Shown: piece after piece, positions 7,405 through 15,997 of the stretch
Position numbering within the stretch: the first letter of the stretch is position 1
How the letters are laid out: every line of letters begins with the position of its first letter
Source: G963691835 sp963691835
GTDB taxonomy: Bacteria > Pseudomonadota > Alphaproteobacteria > Thalassobaculales > Thalassobaculaceae
Length of the DNA: 64,000 nt
NCBI GenBank assembly: GCA_963691835.1
Contig: OY829383.1
Span: forward strand, 1 to 64,000
Reading direction: 5' to 3'
Position numbers and translations under genes: made by a program
The notes under the pieces: generated by a model
The model's input: only the letters and a program-made list of their open reading frames with translations
Database searches by the model: none
What the model was told of the DNA's origin: nothing

Positions 7405-8033
7405 CACGCCGCCTCCGTCTCAGGGGTTTCCGCGCGAATGGCTGCGACTGCCTCGAAATAATCGAGCGCGACCATGACCTCGCGACGGTCGGGCTTGCCG
7501 GACCAGTACGCACGACCTTCGTCCAGGCTCATTGTCCGGCACCCCACGCGTACCCACGGCTCGCCATCTTTCCACCACCCGACCGCGTGCCAGCCGTCTG
7601 GATAGCCAAGATCGACAACCCCTTTTGTGCCGTACAGGTTGGCGCGGAGCAGGTCGGCGCCGGTCAAGTCGGCGCCGGACAGGTTGGCGCCGGTCAGGTC
7701 AGCGCCGCTCAAGTGGGCGTCGGTCAGGTTGGCGCGGCGCAGGTTGGCGCGGCGCAGGTCGGCACCATGCAGGTTGGCGCGGAGCAGGTCGGCGCCGGTC
7801 AGGTTGGCGTCGGTCAGGCAGGCGTCGGACAGGTTGGCGAGGACCAGGTTGGCGCGGGACAGGTCGGCGTCGGTCAGGTCGGCAACGACCAGGTTGGCGC
7901 GGCGCAGGTCGGCGCCGGTCAGGTCGGCGTTGGTCAGGTCGGCGTTGGTCAGGACGGCGCGCTCGCCTTGATTGCTGTCCGCAAGCCACGCGGCGTGATC
8001 GGCGAGGATCTTCTCAAGTTGGTCGTGTCGCAT
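7404..8033 (-). CDS. Pentapeptide-repeat protein with C-terminal domain, long type (copy 4)
   Basis: A 209-residue protein: head MRHDQLEKILADHAAWLA, about 21 pentapeptides, then the same C-terminal domain as copy 2 (DLGYPDGWHAVGWW, VRVGCRTMSLDE, RREVMVALDYFEA). The start at ATG 8033 overlaps the stop of the 161-residue gene upstream; an earlier in-frame ATG at 8063 lies inside that gene and is not used. First of the four repeat genes to be transcribed. Confidence 0.8.
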   Translation of the reverse strand: MRHDQLEKILADHAAWLADSNQGERAVLTNADLTNADLTGADLRRANLVVADLTDADLSRANLVLANLSDACLTDANLTGADLLRANLHGADLRRANLRRANLTDAHLSGADLTGANLSGADLTGADLLRANLYGTKGVVDLGYPDGWHAVGWWKDGEPWVRVGCRTMSLDEGRAYWSGKPDRREVMVALDYFEAVAAIRAETPETEAA

Positions 8034-8518
8034 CAAACAGCCCTCCGGTTGCCCTGCATGCACACGTCGCAGACGCTGGCGCCGTAGGCGAACTCCGAGG
8101 CGTAACGCTCCCCGCAGGACTCGCAGAATGGCGGCTCCTCGGCGGCAAGCTCGTCGGCGGGGTCCCCGTCCTGATCAAGCAGGGGGCCGCGCCAGAGGTC
8201 CGAATAAGGCCCGCCGGGCTGGATGCGCCCCATCTCGGTCCAGACCCGCGCGTAGGCATCGTGGAGCGGGCGGTCCTTCACCGAGTCCTTGAAGTTGTCG
8301 TAATCGATCTGCAGGAGGCGAGCCGCGATCACAGAGGCCACCCGGCCCCGCGAGATCTCGGCCCGGTAGCGGTAGTCGCTCTTGGTGGACTCCCACACCT
8401 TTGCGTCCGGGAAGATGGCGAGCAGATCCTGCCGCCGCCGAGCACGCACCAAGAGGGCGCGGGGGTTTTGGGCCTTGTCCACTATCGAGACAAAACCGTC
8501 GTTTGCACAAATCCACAT
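8033..8518 (-). CDS. Conserved hypothetical phage protein (MWI-GFVSIV type) with zinc-ribbon tail
   Basis: A 161-residue protein. The N-terminal 100 residues (MWICANDGFVSIVDK, LLVRARRRQDL, DYRYRAEISR, IDYDNFKDSVKD) follow a pattern known from small proteins of actinophages and other phages. The C-terminus adds CESCGERY and CDVC, a likely four-cysteine zinc ribbon. Function unknown; nucleic-acid binding is possible. A GGAGA stands 7 nt before ATG 8518. First gene after a hairpin that follows the DUF932 gene. Confidence 0.65.
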   Translation of the reverse strand: MWICANDGFVSIVDKAQNPRALLVRARRRQDLLAIFPDAKVWESTKSDYRYRAEISRGRVASVIAARLLQIDYDNFKDSVKDRPLHDAYARVWTEMGRIQPGGPYSDLWRGPLLDQDGDPADELAAEEPPFCESCGERYASEFAYGASVCDVCMQGNRRAV

Positions 8519-8549
8519 AGTTGGGTCTCCGTTGCGAAAGAAGGAACCG

Positions 8550-8570
8550 GCGGGGCCTCTAAGGCCCCGC
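8550..8570 (-). terminator. GC-rich hairpin between phage genes
   Basis: A 9-bp perfect stem (8550-8558 against 8562-8570) with a 3-nt loop lies in the gap between the DUF932 gene and the 161-residue gene. On the minus strand it is followed only by a mixed C/T run, so it may attenuate rather than end transcription. Confidence 0.45.
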
Positions 8571-8587
8571 TCGGTCGGTTGGTTGGA

Positions 8588-9793
8588 TCAGGCGGCAACC
8601 TTTCTCATCAGGTCCCCGGCCACCCGCTCGGCGAGGACCCGGTCGTTGGTGTTGGGGATGTCGCGGGCGGCTGCTGTGAGCCCCTGCACGAAGTCCCAGA
8701 CGCTGCTGGCCGGATGGCCTTCCTCGCCTAGGCAACGCTCCAGGACGTCCTTGGCCTTGCTCTGGCCCAGCCCGAGGCTTGCTAGGAAGTCGAGCCGCTC
8801 GGCGTCATCCTTGGCCACGATCTTGGCGCGGGCGGCTTCAATCCCTAGCTTCACGCCCGCCGTGGAGGCCTGGGCGTAATGCAGGAGGGCGGGGGCCACC
8901 TCGTCCCGGAAAACGGTCGGGGCGAGCTTGGAATGGCGGAGCGTGATGCTGGATGCGTCCTGGACCCCCCAGAGGATGCGGTTCTGACACACGCCCCGCA
9001 TGAGCATCTCCGCCACCCCGAGGGTCTGATCGCCCACCTCCGAGTTCCAGGCGTAGAAGCCCCGGAACAGAACGTCCGGGCGCCCGTCCGGGAGCAGGCC
9101 GATCTCGATGGGATTCTTGTCGTCCACCAGGAAGACGAAGCAATCGCGGTCGCTCGCGTAGAGCGTGGTGGACTCGGTGGTTACGTCCACATCCGGCTGG
9201 TAGAGGCCCGTGCTCCAGTCGATGGCGCCGGGGACCTTCCAGGGCGCATCGCCCGTCCCAGAGCCCGCGATCTGCTGGATGATCTCGATCAGTTCGTGAT
9301 CGTAGATCCGCCCATAATTCGGGCCTGTCATGGCCTTCAGTTCGCCCGTCTGGGTGTTGACGTAGCTCTTAACCAACTCGGCGCGGTTGGTGGCATAGCC
9401 CCATTGCAAGCAGGCTGCGGCAAGGTGGGCATGGAGCCCGCCCCGGAGGTACTTCGCGGGGGCCTTCACCAGATTGCAGATCTGGCCGAAGGAATAGTGC
9501 GTCGGCGCGGCCTCGATCTCGGTGCCGTTCTCGGTTTCAAGGACCAGCGATAGGGACTTAGCGTCCTCTGAAGAAGCAACAAAATGGACCTTGCGGGTGT
9601 CCAGGGTGTCGGCCCGCGAGGCCTCCGCCTCGGCCAGCCGGGCGGCATAGAGATCGTCCAGGGAGAGGAACCGCTGGTCCGCCGGGCGCTTCGCCCACTG
9701 GCGGGAAACCGTCGTATCGACGCCACCCTTGGAGATGTCGGGGCGGGCGGGCTCCGGCTTGGCCGGGTTCAGGGAAATCACGTTGTCGGGCAT
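8588..9793 (-). CDS. DUF932 (phage/plasmid-like, TIGR03299-type) protein
   Basis: A 401-residue protein, the first gene of the leftward phage operon. After a loose N-terminus (MPDNVISLNP) the body shows features of DUF932 proteins: YATNRAELVKSYVN, LYASDRDCFVFLVDD, VLFRGFYAWNSEVG, then GVAEMLMRGVCQNRILWG. These occur on phages and plasmids, often near replication or anti-restriction genes; the biochemical role is not established. The start at 9793 has TTGGAG 6 nt upstream; the frame extends to 9886 without a better site. A TTGACA box (complement of 9881-9886) lies upstream, but I see no clear -10 at the right distance. Confidence 0.7.
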   Translation of the reverse strand: MPDNVISLNPAKPEPARPDISKGGVDTTVSRQWAKRPADQRFLSLDDLYAARLAEAEASRADTLDTRKVHFVASSEDAKSLSLVLETENGTEIEAAPTHYSFGQICNLVKAPAKYLRGGLHAHLAAACLQWGYATNRAELVKSYVNTQTGELKAMTGPNYGRIYDHELIEIIQQIAGSGTGDAPWKVPGAIDWSTGLYQPDVDVTTESTTLYASDRDCFVFLVDDKNPIEIGLLPDGRPDVLFRGFYAWNSEVGDQTLGVAEMLMRGVCQNRILWGVQDASSITLRHSKLAPTVFRDEVAPALLHYAQASTAGVKLGIEAARAKIVAKDDAERLDFLASLGLGQSKAKDVLERCLGEEGHPASSVWDFVQGLTAAARDIPNTNDRVLAERVAGDLMRKVAA

Positions 9794-9903
9794 GTTGCGC
9801 TCCAAGTCCAGTTGGCGAGGCTTGTAGGTGCCTTGTGTGGGATAATCTAGGATAACGCCGGATTTATTGAAAGCAAAAACTGTCAATATCTACTCAGAAA
9901 GCA

Positions 9904-9928
9904 AAACCCCGGCACGAGGCCGGGGTTT
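9904..9928 (-). terminator. Rho-independent terminator
   Basis: A 10-bp stem (9904-9913 against 9919-9928) with an ACGAG loop; on the minus strand it is followed by TTTTGCTTT. It would stop transcripts coming from the integrase side before they enter the DUF932 operon. Confidence 0.7.
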
Positions 9929-9946
9929 CTAGGAGGTGACGAGGAT

Positions 9947-10021
9947 TTAGCTCTCATCTCTTGCCCGCCAGCGAGCCTTGCGGTCATGGAAGGGGCAACA
10001 ATACCTTGGGGACCCCCACAC
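9947..10021 (-). CDS. Possible 24-residue Cys/His mini-protein
   Basis: A short frame from GTG 10021, with AAGGAT 7 nt upstream, to TAA 9947. It encodes a basic peptide with PRYCCPFHDRKARWRAR. The CC-P-H-D pattern resembles small phage metal-binding peptides, and a terminator follows 20 bp downstream. There is no other gene in 9.95-10.27 kb. It may be chance; the evidence is composition, ribosome site and terminator only. Confidence 0.3.
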   Translation of the reverse strand: MWGSPRYCCPFHDRKARWRARDES

Positions 10022-10278
10022 ATTCCGATCCTTGCCTTCGCGGCCCTGGGTGCGAGGTCACCCTTCCTCCTGCGGGGCCGTTCATCTTGCTGGCGCCCCT
10101 AAGTCGTGTCAGTTCCTTCCGCGGCCTTTGCCTTGCAGACGTCATCAAGGCGGGTGCGCGAATAGTCGAGGGTACCCAATGTTGGATTTCCGATAGTGCT
10201 GCGAAACACCGGTCGCTTCTCGACCGTGCAGGTTCATGCTACCGGGCATTGTAGGATTGATCAACTTACAACGTCGGT

Positions 10279-11502
10279 TTATTTCCGTCGACGGCCCATC
10301 AATTGAGCGACGCGCCCCTCGATCTCGTTAGAGACGGTCCTGCGGGTGCCGTCCAGGAGGTAGGCGTAACGCTTGGTGGTCGTGGGGTCAGCGTGGCCCA
10401 TGATGTCTCCGATCTGGTCCAGCGTGAAATCCTCGTCCAGGCCGGTGCTGGCCCAGGTGTGTCGGAGGTCATGGAGGGTAGTGTCTGGTAGCCCGGCTTT
10501 TCCTCGGATCTTATCCCAGGCCCCCCTGGGCGGGCTTATGGGCTGGTCCTCGCGGCGCTCGGATGGGAACAGCCAATCAGACGCGGTTGCGAGCTTGAGC
10601 TTGGCCACGATGGCCCAGGCGTCCGGCCCCAGATAGATGAGCTTCCACTTGTCCTGCTCTTTGTTGTTCGGCAATGCCAGCACCTTCTCGTCGGCCTGGA
10701 CGTGGGAGGCGCGGGCCGTTCGCATCTCCCCCGGACGCACGCCGGTCAGCAGGGATAGCTCGATAAGGTCCGCCACAATCTGCATCTGCCGGTCGCTGGA
10801 TTGTGCGGCCTCCCGGCAGGCATCGCTTAGTCGCTTGATCGCATCCGGCGACAGAGCGCCTCGGCGCCTGTGCTCCTTGTGACGACGCTGGCGCTTTGCC
10901 GGGTCGGAGCCCTTCGGTATCAGGTTCCAGTCCTCCGCCGTGGTCATAATCATTGAGAGGAGTGCCACCGAGCGGTTAGCAGCGACCTTGCCACCGAGCG
11001 GACGTCCCGGTTTAGCCGTGGCGCGCATCTGGGAGGCGGCAGCGAACATCTCAGCCACCTTATCCCGCGTGACCTTCGACAAGGCGAGCCTGCCGAGCTT
11101 CGGGCTGATATGCACACGATAGAGAGAGCGGTTGGCGTAGACGGTCCTCGCCTTGTGAATGATGGACGCATGGTCGCGGAACCATCGCTCGGCGAACTCG
11201 TCCAAGGTCTGCTCCTTGCGGGCATCCGCGCGTCGTAGAGCCAAGTCTATGCCCTCGTCCGCATCGGCGGCGATCCTGCGGGCCTTTCGTCTGGCCTCAT
11301 CGAGAGTAATGGTCGGCCACGAGCCGATGCCTGGGCGCGACTGCCGACCATTCACGCGGACGTATGCCTGGAAGACCTTGCGCCCGGTCGGTCGGACGAT
11401 CAGCCGGAGGACGGGCACCACAGAGTCGACCACCTCCAGCTTCTCTTTGTCGGTCGAGATCTTCTCGATGAACGCCTGCGTCAGTTTCCGCTCCAAGGCC
11501 AC
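10279..11502 (-). CDS. int: Prophage tyrosine integrase (P4/DUF4102 type)
   Basis: A 407-residue site-specific recombinase. The N-terminal part (LRLIVRPTGRKVFQAYVRV, then ITLDEARRKARRI) is the DUF4102 arm-binding domain of P4-type integrases; the middle is the core-binding domain. The catalytic domain shows Arg in TGVRPGEM, HDLRHTWAS, and GHADPTTTKRYAYL with the nucleophile Tyr. The start is GTG 11502 with GGGGAG close upstream. Position at the edge of the phage gene block supports a role in integration of this element. No intact tRNA is seen nearby, so the attachment site is not identified. Confidence 0.88.
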   Translation of the reverse strand: MALERKLTQAFIEKISTDKEKLEVVDSVVPVLRLIVRPTGRKVFQAYVRVNGRQSRPGIGSWPTITLDEARRKARRIAADADEGIDLALRRADARKEQTLDEFAERWFRDHASIIHKARTVYANRSLYRVHISPKLGRLALSKVTRDKVAEMFAAASQMRATAKPGRPLGGKVAANRSVALLSMIMTTAEDWNLIPKGSDPAKRQRRHKEHRRRGALSPDAIKRLSDACREAAQSSDRQMQIVADLIELSLLTGVRPGEMRTARASHVQADEKVLALPNNKEQDKWKLIYLGPDAWAIVAKLKLATASDWLFPSERREDQPISPPRGAWDKIRGKAGLPDTTLHDLRHTWASTGLDEDFTLDQIGDIMGHADPTTTKRYAYLLDGTRRTVSNEIEGRVAQLMGRRRK

Positions 11503-11513
11503 TCTCCCCGTCC

Positions 11514-11534
11514 TGGATCACGGTTGGATCACGG
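11514..11534. repeat. Two 10-bp direct repeats upstream of the integrase
   Basis: TGGATCACGG occurs at 11514-11523 and again at 11525-11534, 11 bp apart, that is one helical turn. They lie just upstream of the integrase start and could be an operator or arm-type integrase site. Confidence 0.5.
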
Positions 11535-11930
11535 CCACATCGGATATCATAGGACTGCTGCCGTCAAGAAAAATGGCCATCCTAGAAATAAATCGACTTA
11601 ATCAATTGTCATTTATGAATATTTTTTCCGACTATGACGGATTATGGCGGATAATTATCTGATTTGTTTCATATGGCTTATCCCCACCCCGGCGCGGCGA
11701 GACCCAGTTCACCGCAGGCCGCGATGGATACAACACAGCCAGCTCCCAGCAAAGCGGCGATATGCGGGGGTATCAGAGCACTGGCAGACGACGTGCATCC
11801 TTCTCATCGACAATGACTGCCCACGTATGCCTGTACAGCTTCACTGGCCGCCGCGAGACTGGTTCACTGGGCACAGGCCCTGCATAAAAAGCGGTCCAAG
11901 GATAGCTGAAGCGGCATTTTGCGAATAACC
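11535..11930. other. Gap between integrase and histidine kinase; likely prophage/host junction
   Basis: About 400 bp without a supported gene. The first 110 bp are AT-rich, unlike both neighbours, and probably contain the phage attachment site and a promoter. The remainder has normal GC. I see no tRNA and cannot name the att core because the other prophage end lies outside the window. Confidence 0.4.
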
Positions 11931-14714
11931 ATGGAAAAGACGGCCCAAAAGAGCAGCGTTCTAGGCAACAACGTTCGCAAAATGCCAATTGATCGGCTGG
12001 TTCCGGGCGGTTTGATCACACTGTTTATTGCTTTCTCAACGACCATCCTCGTCGCGCTTTTTGTTCTCGTCGACCGGCACCAAGCCGATATAGCGGAGAG
12101 AAATTTGATCCGGTCCGCGGAGATCATGTCCGAGAACATCTCGGATTTTCGCGCGTACTATTCTCAGGAGATCATCTCCAACCTCAGAGACTCGGATGTG
12201 GTGGTTTCTCATCAGTATCGGGAGATAGAGGGCGCCGTGCCTCTTCCGGCGACGATGTCCATCGAACTGGGTGAATATCTGGACAAGAAGGAATCCGCCG
12301 TCCGATTCCGCATGTACTCCGACATGCCGTTTCCATGGCGCGGTGACCGTGTGCTCGATCAGTTCCAAAAGAACGCATTGAGGGCGGTTCAGGCCGACCC
12401 GTCCCAGTCGGTGACGGAGACTGTTGCAATCGATGGTGTCGCGTATCTGAGATACGTTTCCGCCGTCACCATGGCCGAGAGCTGCATCGGCTGTCATAAC
12501 GCGCGGCCAGAAAGCCCTTTCCGGTCGTGGAGTGTGGGCGACGTCCGCGGAGTTCAAGAGGTGCTGATCTCAACCGGCCCAGCGGAATCATATCTATCCC
12601 AATCAGCCACTTTTCGGGACATCATTTTCTTCGTTGTTGTGGCGTTCGGAAGCGGAATGATCGTGATCGTCTTTCTCGCGCGCCAAAACAGCAAGGCGTT
12701 CGTGGAAATCGAGAACGCCGCCCTCTTCGAGCAGAACAGAAGTTCTCAGTTGCAGAGTTACCAGCTTCAACTTGAGGAGGGCATGGGCCGCCTCAATGCG
12801 GTGCTGAACAACGTGGCCGACGCAATCGTCACCATAGACGAACGGGGCATCATCCAATCCGCAAACCCGGCCACCGAACGTATGTTCGGGTTACCAATTG
12901 GGGGGCTCATTGGCCAGAACGTCTCGATCCTTATGCCCGGAGACATGGCCGCCCGTCACGACGGGTTCCTGACAGCCTACGCGGAAACCGGGCACTCAAA
13001 GATCATTGGGACGGGGCGTGAGCTGGCGGGACAGCGCGCGGATGGCTCGGTGTTCCCATTGGAACTTTCGATCAGCAAGGTCGAGTTGGACGACCGAACT
13101 CTTTTCACAGGGATACTGCGGGACATCACCAGTCGGAAAGCGGTCGAACAGAGCCTGCGTGAGAGTGAGCGGAAGGCCCGCACCCTCTCTTTGGTCGCGG
13201 ACCGGACGGACAACGCCGTGATCATCACGGATGCCATCGGTCACATTGAATGGGTGAACGGCGGATTTGAACGCATCTCCGGATTTAAGCTTGAGGAGAT
13301 CATTGGCCGAAAACCAGCGGAGTTTCTGCAAGGCGAGGAGACCAGCAGCGATCAGACCGCCTACATGCGCAGCAAGATCGGCAGCGGTGAGCCGTTTACA
13401 GCGGAGGTGGTGAACTACACGAAAGACAAGACGCCTTACTGGGTTCAGATCGATGCCCAGCCGATCTATGGCGCCAAGGGCGAGCTGGAGCACTACATCG
13501 CCATCGAGCGCGATGTCACAGGCGTCAAGCAGCGCGAGGCTGAACTGGAGGAAGCGAAGTTACGCGCAGAGGAGGGAAGCGAAACCAAGACCCGCTTCCT
13601 TGCGATGATGAGCCATGAGATCCCCACACCGTTGAACGGTGTTCTCGGCGCCCTCAACCTGCTTGAGGATGGAAGCCTCAATGCCGAACAGAAACGCCTG
13701 ACGGCCGTTGGAAGGAAGGCTGGCGAAAACCTGCTTTCAATCATCAACGACGTACTCGATATCTCCAAAATGGAGGCGGGCCACCTCGACTTGGAAACCT
13801 CTCCGATCGACCCTGCCCAGGTCGTCCAAGACGTCATGGACATCATGCAGAACAGGGCGAGCGAGAAAGGCCTCACTCTTACCTCGAGGATCGACAGCGC
13901 GCTGCCAAGATTTGTGGTCGGCGACGCGGCCAGACTCCGTCAGGTTCTACTGAACTTCGTCAGCAATGCCGTGAAGTTCACTGAAACCGGCTCAGTGACG
14001 ATCAAGCTTGGAGCGGGAGAAGTTCGGGATCGTGAGGCACAGCTGACGTTCGAGGTAACGGATACCGGCGTCGGTTTGTCCGAGGTAGCCGTCAGCAAAC
14101 TCTTTGAAGAGTTCTGGCGGGCAGGCGACACAAAGACCCGGACGATTGAAGGTACCGGGTTAGGGTTGGCAATCTGTCAGCGGATCGTCGATCGGATGGA
14201 GGGGCAGATCGACGTCAAAAGCGAGGAAGGCGTCGGAAGTACATTCTCATTCACGGTCCCACTGACGCTTCCAAGCGATATCGATATCAGCGGCTCCCGG
14301 ACGACGAGTGGTACCACAGAAGGCGAGGATCAAGCGTTGCCGAGCTTCAACGGCCGCGCGTTGGTTGCTGAAGACAGTTCCGCGAACCAGTTGATCATCA
14401 AAATCATGATGGAGCGGGCCGGCCTCGCTGTAGACTTGGTTGCGAACGGCGAAGAAGCGGTCTCAGCCGCCCGGAACAATCCCTACGACCTCATCTTCAT
14501 GGATATCAACATGCCGGTCATGGACGGCGTGACGGCGACCAGCACCATCCGAGAGATCAAGGATCCAAAAGTGACCGCTCCCATCATCGCCATGACCGCG
14601 TTCACCATGTCCGGAGACCGGGAGGAGATCCTGGACAAGGGTCTCGACGACTACATCTCGAAGCCGATCAACAAAAAGCAGCTCTACGCAATGCTAGCGA
14701 AGTGGTTGGGTTAG
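11931..14714 (+). CDS. Haem-binding (DUF3365) hybrid sensor histidine kinase
   Basis: A 927-residue membrane kinase. Order: membrane helix about 28-48, periplasmic domain with c-type haem motif CIGCH (residues 185-189) of the DUF3365/Tll0287 type, second helix about 229-251, two PAS domains (about 285-400 and 410-530), HisKA, HATPase (LNFVSNAVKF and GTGLGLAI boxes) and a C-terminal receiver with DINMPVMDG and the KPI lysine. The periplasmic haem suggests sensing of redox state or a gas ligand. The H-box reads SHEIPTPLNG: the usual Arg after HEI is Pro, which is unusual. No response regulator gene is next to it. Start at 11931; an in-frame ATG at 11919 is possible. Confidence 0.85.
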   Translation: MEKTAQKSSVLGNNVRKMPIDRLVPGGLITLFIAFSTTILVALFVLVDRHQADIAERNLIRSAEIMSENISDFRAYYSQEIISNLRDSDVVVSHQYREIEGAVPLPATMSIELGEYLDKKESAVRFRMYSDMPFPWRGDRVLDQFQKNALRAVQADPSQSVTETVAIDGVAYLRYVSAVTMAESCIGCHNARPESPFRSWSVGDVRGVQEVLISTGPAESYLSQSATFRDIIFFVVVAFGSGMIVIVFLARQNSKAFVEIENAALFEQNRSSQLQSYQLQLEEGMGRLNAVLNNVADAIVTIDERGIIQSANPATERMFGLPIGGLIGQNVSILMPGDMAARHDGFLTAYAETGHSKIIGTGRELAGQRADGSVFPLELSISKVELDDRTLFTGILRDITSRKAVEQSLRESERKARTLSLVADRTDNAVIITDAIGHIEWVNGGFERISGFKLEEIIGRKPAEFLQGEETSSDQTAYMRSKIGSGEPFTAEVVNYTKDKTPYWVQIDAQPIYGAKGELEHYIAIERDVTGVKQREAELEEAKLRAEEGSETKTRFLAMMSHEIPTPLNGVLGALNLLEDGSLNAEQKRLTAVGRKAGENLLSIINDVLDISKMEAGHLDLETSPIDPAQVVQDVMDIMQNRASEKGLTLTSRIDSALPRFVVGDAARLRQVLLNFVSNAVKFTETGSVTIKLGAGEVRDREAQLTFEVTDTGVGLSEVAVSKLFEEFWRAGDTKTRTIEGTGLGLAICQRIVDRMEGQIDVKSEEGVGSTFSFTVPLTLPSDIDISGSRTTSGTTEGEDQALPSFNGRALVAEDSSANQLIIKIMMERAGLAVDLVANGEEAVSAARNNPYDLIFMDINMPVMDGVTATSTIREIKDPKVTAPIIAMTAFTMSGDREEILDKGLDDYISKPINKKQLYAMLAKWLG

Positions 14715-14734
14715 CGGAGAGCAGATGCGCCCAG

Positions 14735-15997
14735 CTACCCCCTCCCCTTCCATGGAACCAGCCAGTTCTCCAGTTTTCGCATCAGCACATCGATGCCGAA
14801 ACCGATGATACCGATGAGGATGATTCCCATGATCACGATGTCGGTGAGCTGAAACTTGGAGGCGGCGACGATCATCTTGCCGGCTCCTTTCTCGGCAGCG
14901 ACAAGTTCCGCCGCGACGACCGTTCCCCAGCACACCCCCATCGCCACCCGGGCACCCGTGAAAAGCTCTGGCAAGGAGTTGGGCACGATCACGTGCCACA
15001 GGACTTGTGGCTTCGACGCACCGAGTGAATAGGCGGCGTGGACCTTCGAGAGGTTCACGCCGGACACGCCCGCACGGGCGGAGATCGTCATGATCCAAAG
15101 GGCGGCCAGGAACAGAAGGATCACCTTCCCCGTCTCGCCGATCCCGAACCAGATGATGACCAACGGGATGAGAGCAAGCGGCGGGACAGGCCGCATGAAC
15201 TCGACGATCGGGTCGAACCATCCCCGAAACCACCCCGACAGTCCCATCGCGTATCCAAGGGGGATGCCGATCAACCCGCCGACCAGAAAGCCGCAAAGGA
15301 CCCGGAACAGGGACCATCCCAAATGCTCGAACAGGGTCACACCCTGATATCCCTCCCCTTGGATCTCGACGAACCGGTTCCAAACAGCCTCCGGAGCGGG
15401 GAGCCAGATCGGCTCCATCTGCATGCCGGCGTTTGGGGTAAAGTTGAGAGATCCTTTTGGGGTGATGCTGACGCTCCCGTCACGCACCTCGACGGGATTT
15501 CCAGGAGATATGGGCGAGCCGTTGACGGAGACGACCGTGTTCGCCGACCGGCCCCCATCATCGTTTCGCGTGACCCGGATCAACCCGCTCCGCCACGCAC
15601 CGATCTTGGCAACATCGTTCTTGGCGAAACCTGATCCAGCCTCGACCTCCGGCAGCGTCACCTCCTGGTCGATCCTGTGCACAACCACCGTCACATCGGC
15701 TTGATCGGTTTCGCCCTCGGCGTTCTTGGCGGTGTAGGTGAAATCTGTTGTTCCGATGAACGGTCCCGGAACATGGACCGGCGATAAACTGGACCCGGTA
15801 AAGGCCCCCCACAGGAAAAAGATCGCCAGAACGGACACGACGGACGCCGCCCTGTTTGCGCGAACGGCACTTTCGTCGCCGAAGGTGACGGTCTTCAGGC
15901 TCTTGAAGTCCACACCGGCTGCGACCCAACGGCTGACGAGCCGGGCGATCAGAAGGGCGGCAACAAAGATGGCAACGTAGGTCGCGAGGATGATCAT
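14735..15997 (-). CDS. tauC: Taurine ABC transporter permease TauC, extended form
   Basis: A 420-residue permease, longer than E. coli TauC (about 275). The C-terminal 200 residues are a standard binding-protein-dependent transport domain with the EAA loop (YSLGASKPQVLWHVIVPNSL). In front are two additional membrane helices (residues 1-20 and about 48-66) and a periplasmic insert of about 115 residues with strand-rich sequence (DFTYTAKNAEGETDQADVTV). Extended TauC proteins of this kind occur in alphaproteobacteria. Its start overlaps tauB by ATGA. Function follows from the tauABC/tpa/tauR context. Confidence 0.8.
   Translation of the reverse strand: MIILATYVAIFVAALLIARLVSRWVAAGVDFKSLKTVTFGDESAVRANRAASVVSVLAIFFLWGAFTGSSLSPVHVPGPFIGTTDFTYTAKNAEGETDQADVTVVVHRIDQEVTLPEVEAGSGFAKNDVAKIGAWRSGLIRVTRNDDGGRSANTVVSVNGSPISPGNPVEVRDGSVSITPKGSLNFTPNAGMQMEPIWLPAPEAVWNRFVEIQGEGYQGVTLFEHLGWSLFRVLCGFLVGGLIGIPLGYAMGLSGWFRGWFDPIVEFMRPVPPLALIPLVIIWFGIGETGKVILLFLAALWIMTISARAGVSGVNLSKVHAAYSLGASKPQVLWHVIVPNSLPELFTGARVAMGVCWGTVVAAELVAAEKGAGKMIVAASKFQLTDIVIMGIILIGIIGFGIDVLMRKLENWLVPWKGRG

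Larger units (their letters stand above)
5760..7970 (-). repeat. 15-bp coding tandem repeats of the pentapeptide genes
   Basis: Nearly the whole stretch is built from imperfect 15-bp units that read, on the plus strand, like GGTCAGGTTGGCGCC. They are the DNA face of the A(D/N)LXX protein repeats. Such repeats favour unequal recombination, which would explain the different repeat numbers among the four copies. They also create long but meaningless open frames on the opposite strand. Confidence 0.9.

Noticed and set aside
5760..7970. Regular short repeats that could be taken for a CRISPR array
   Set aside because: The period is 15 bp with no spacers, and it corresponds to protein repeats in frame.
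5218..8087. Long plus-strand open frames made of VGAGQVG- or RLAPVRSA-like repeats, resembling a low-complexity structural protein
   Set aside because: They are the antisense reading of the 15-bp pentapeptide repeats; the minus-strand genes have proper heads, tails and overlapping starts.
9961..10254. A 97-residue plus-strand frame in the gap left of the integrase
   Set aside because: No ribosome site or domain; composition random.
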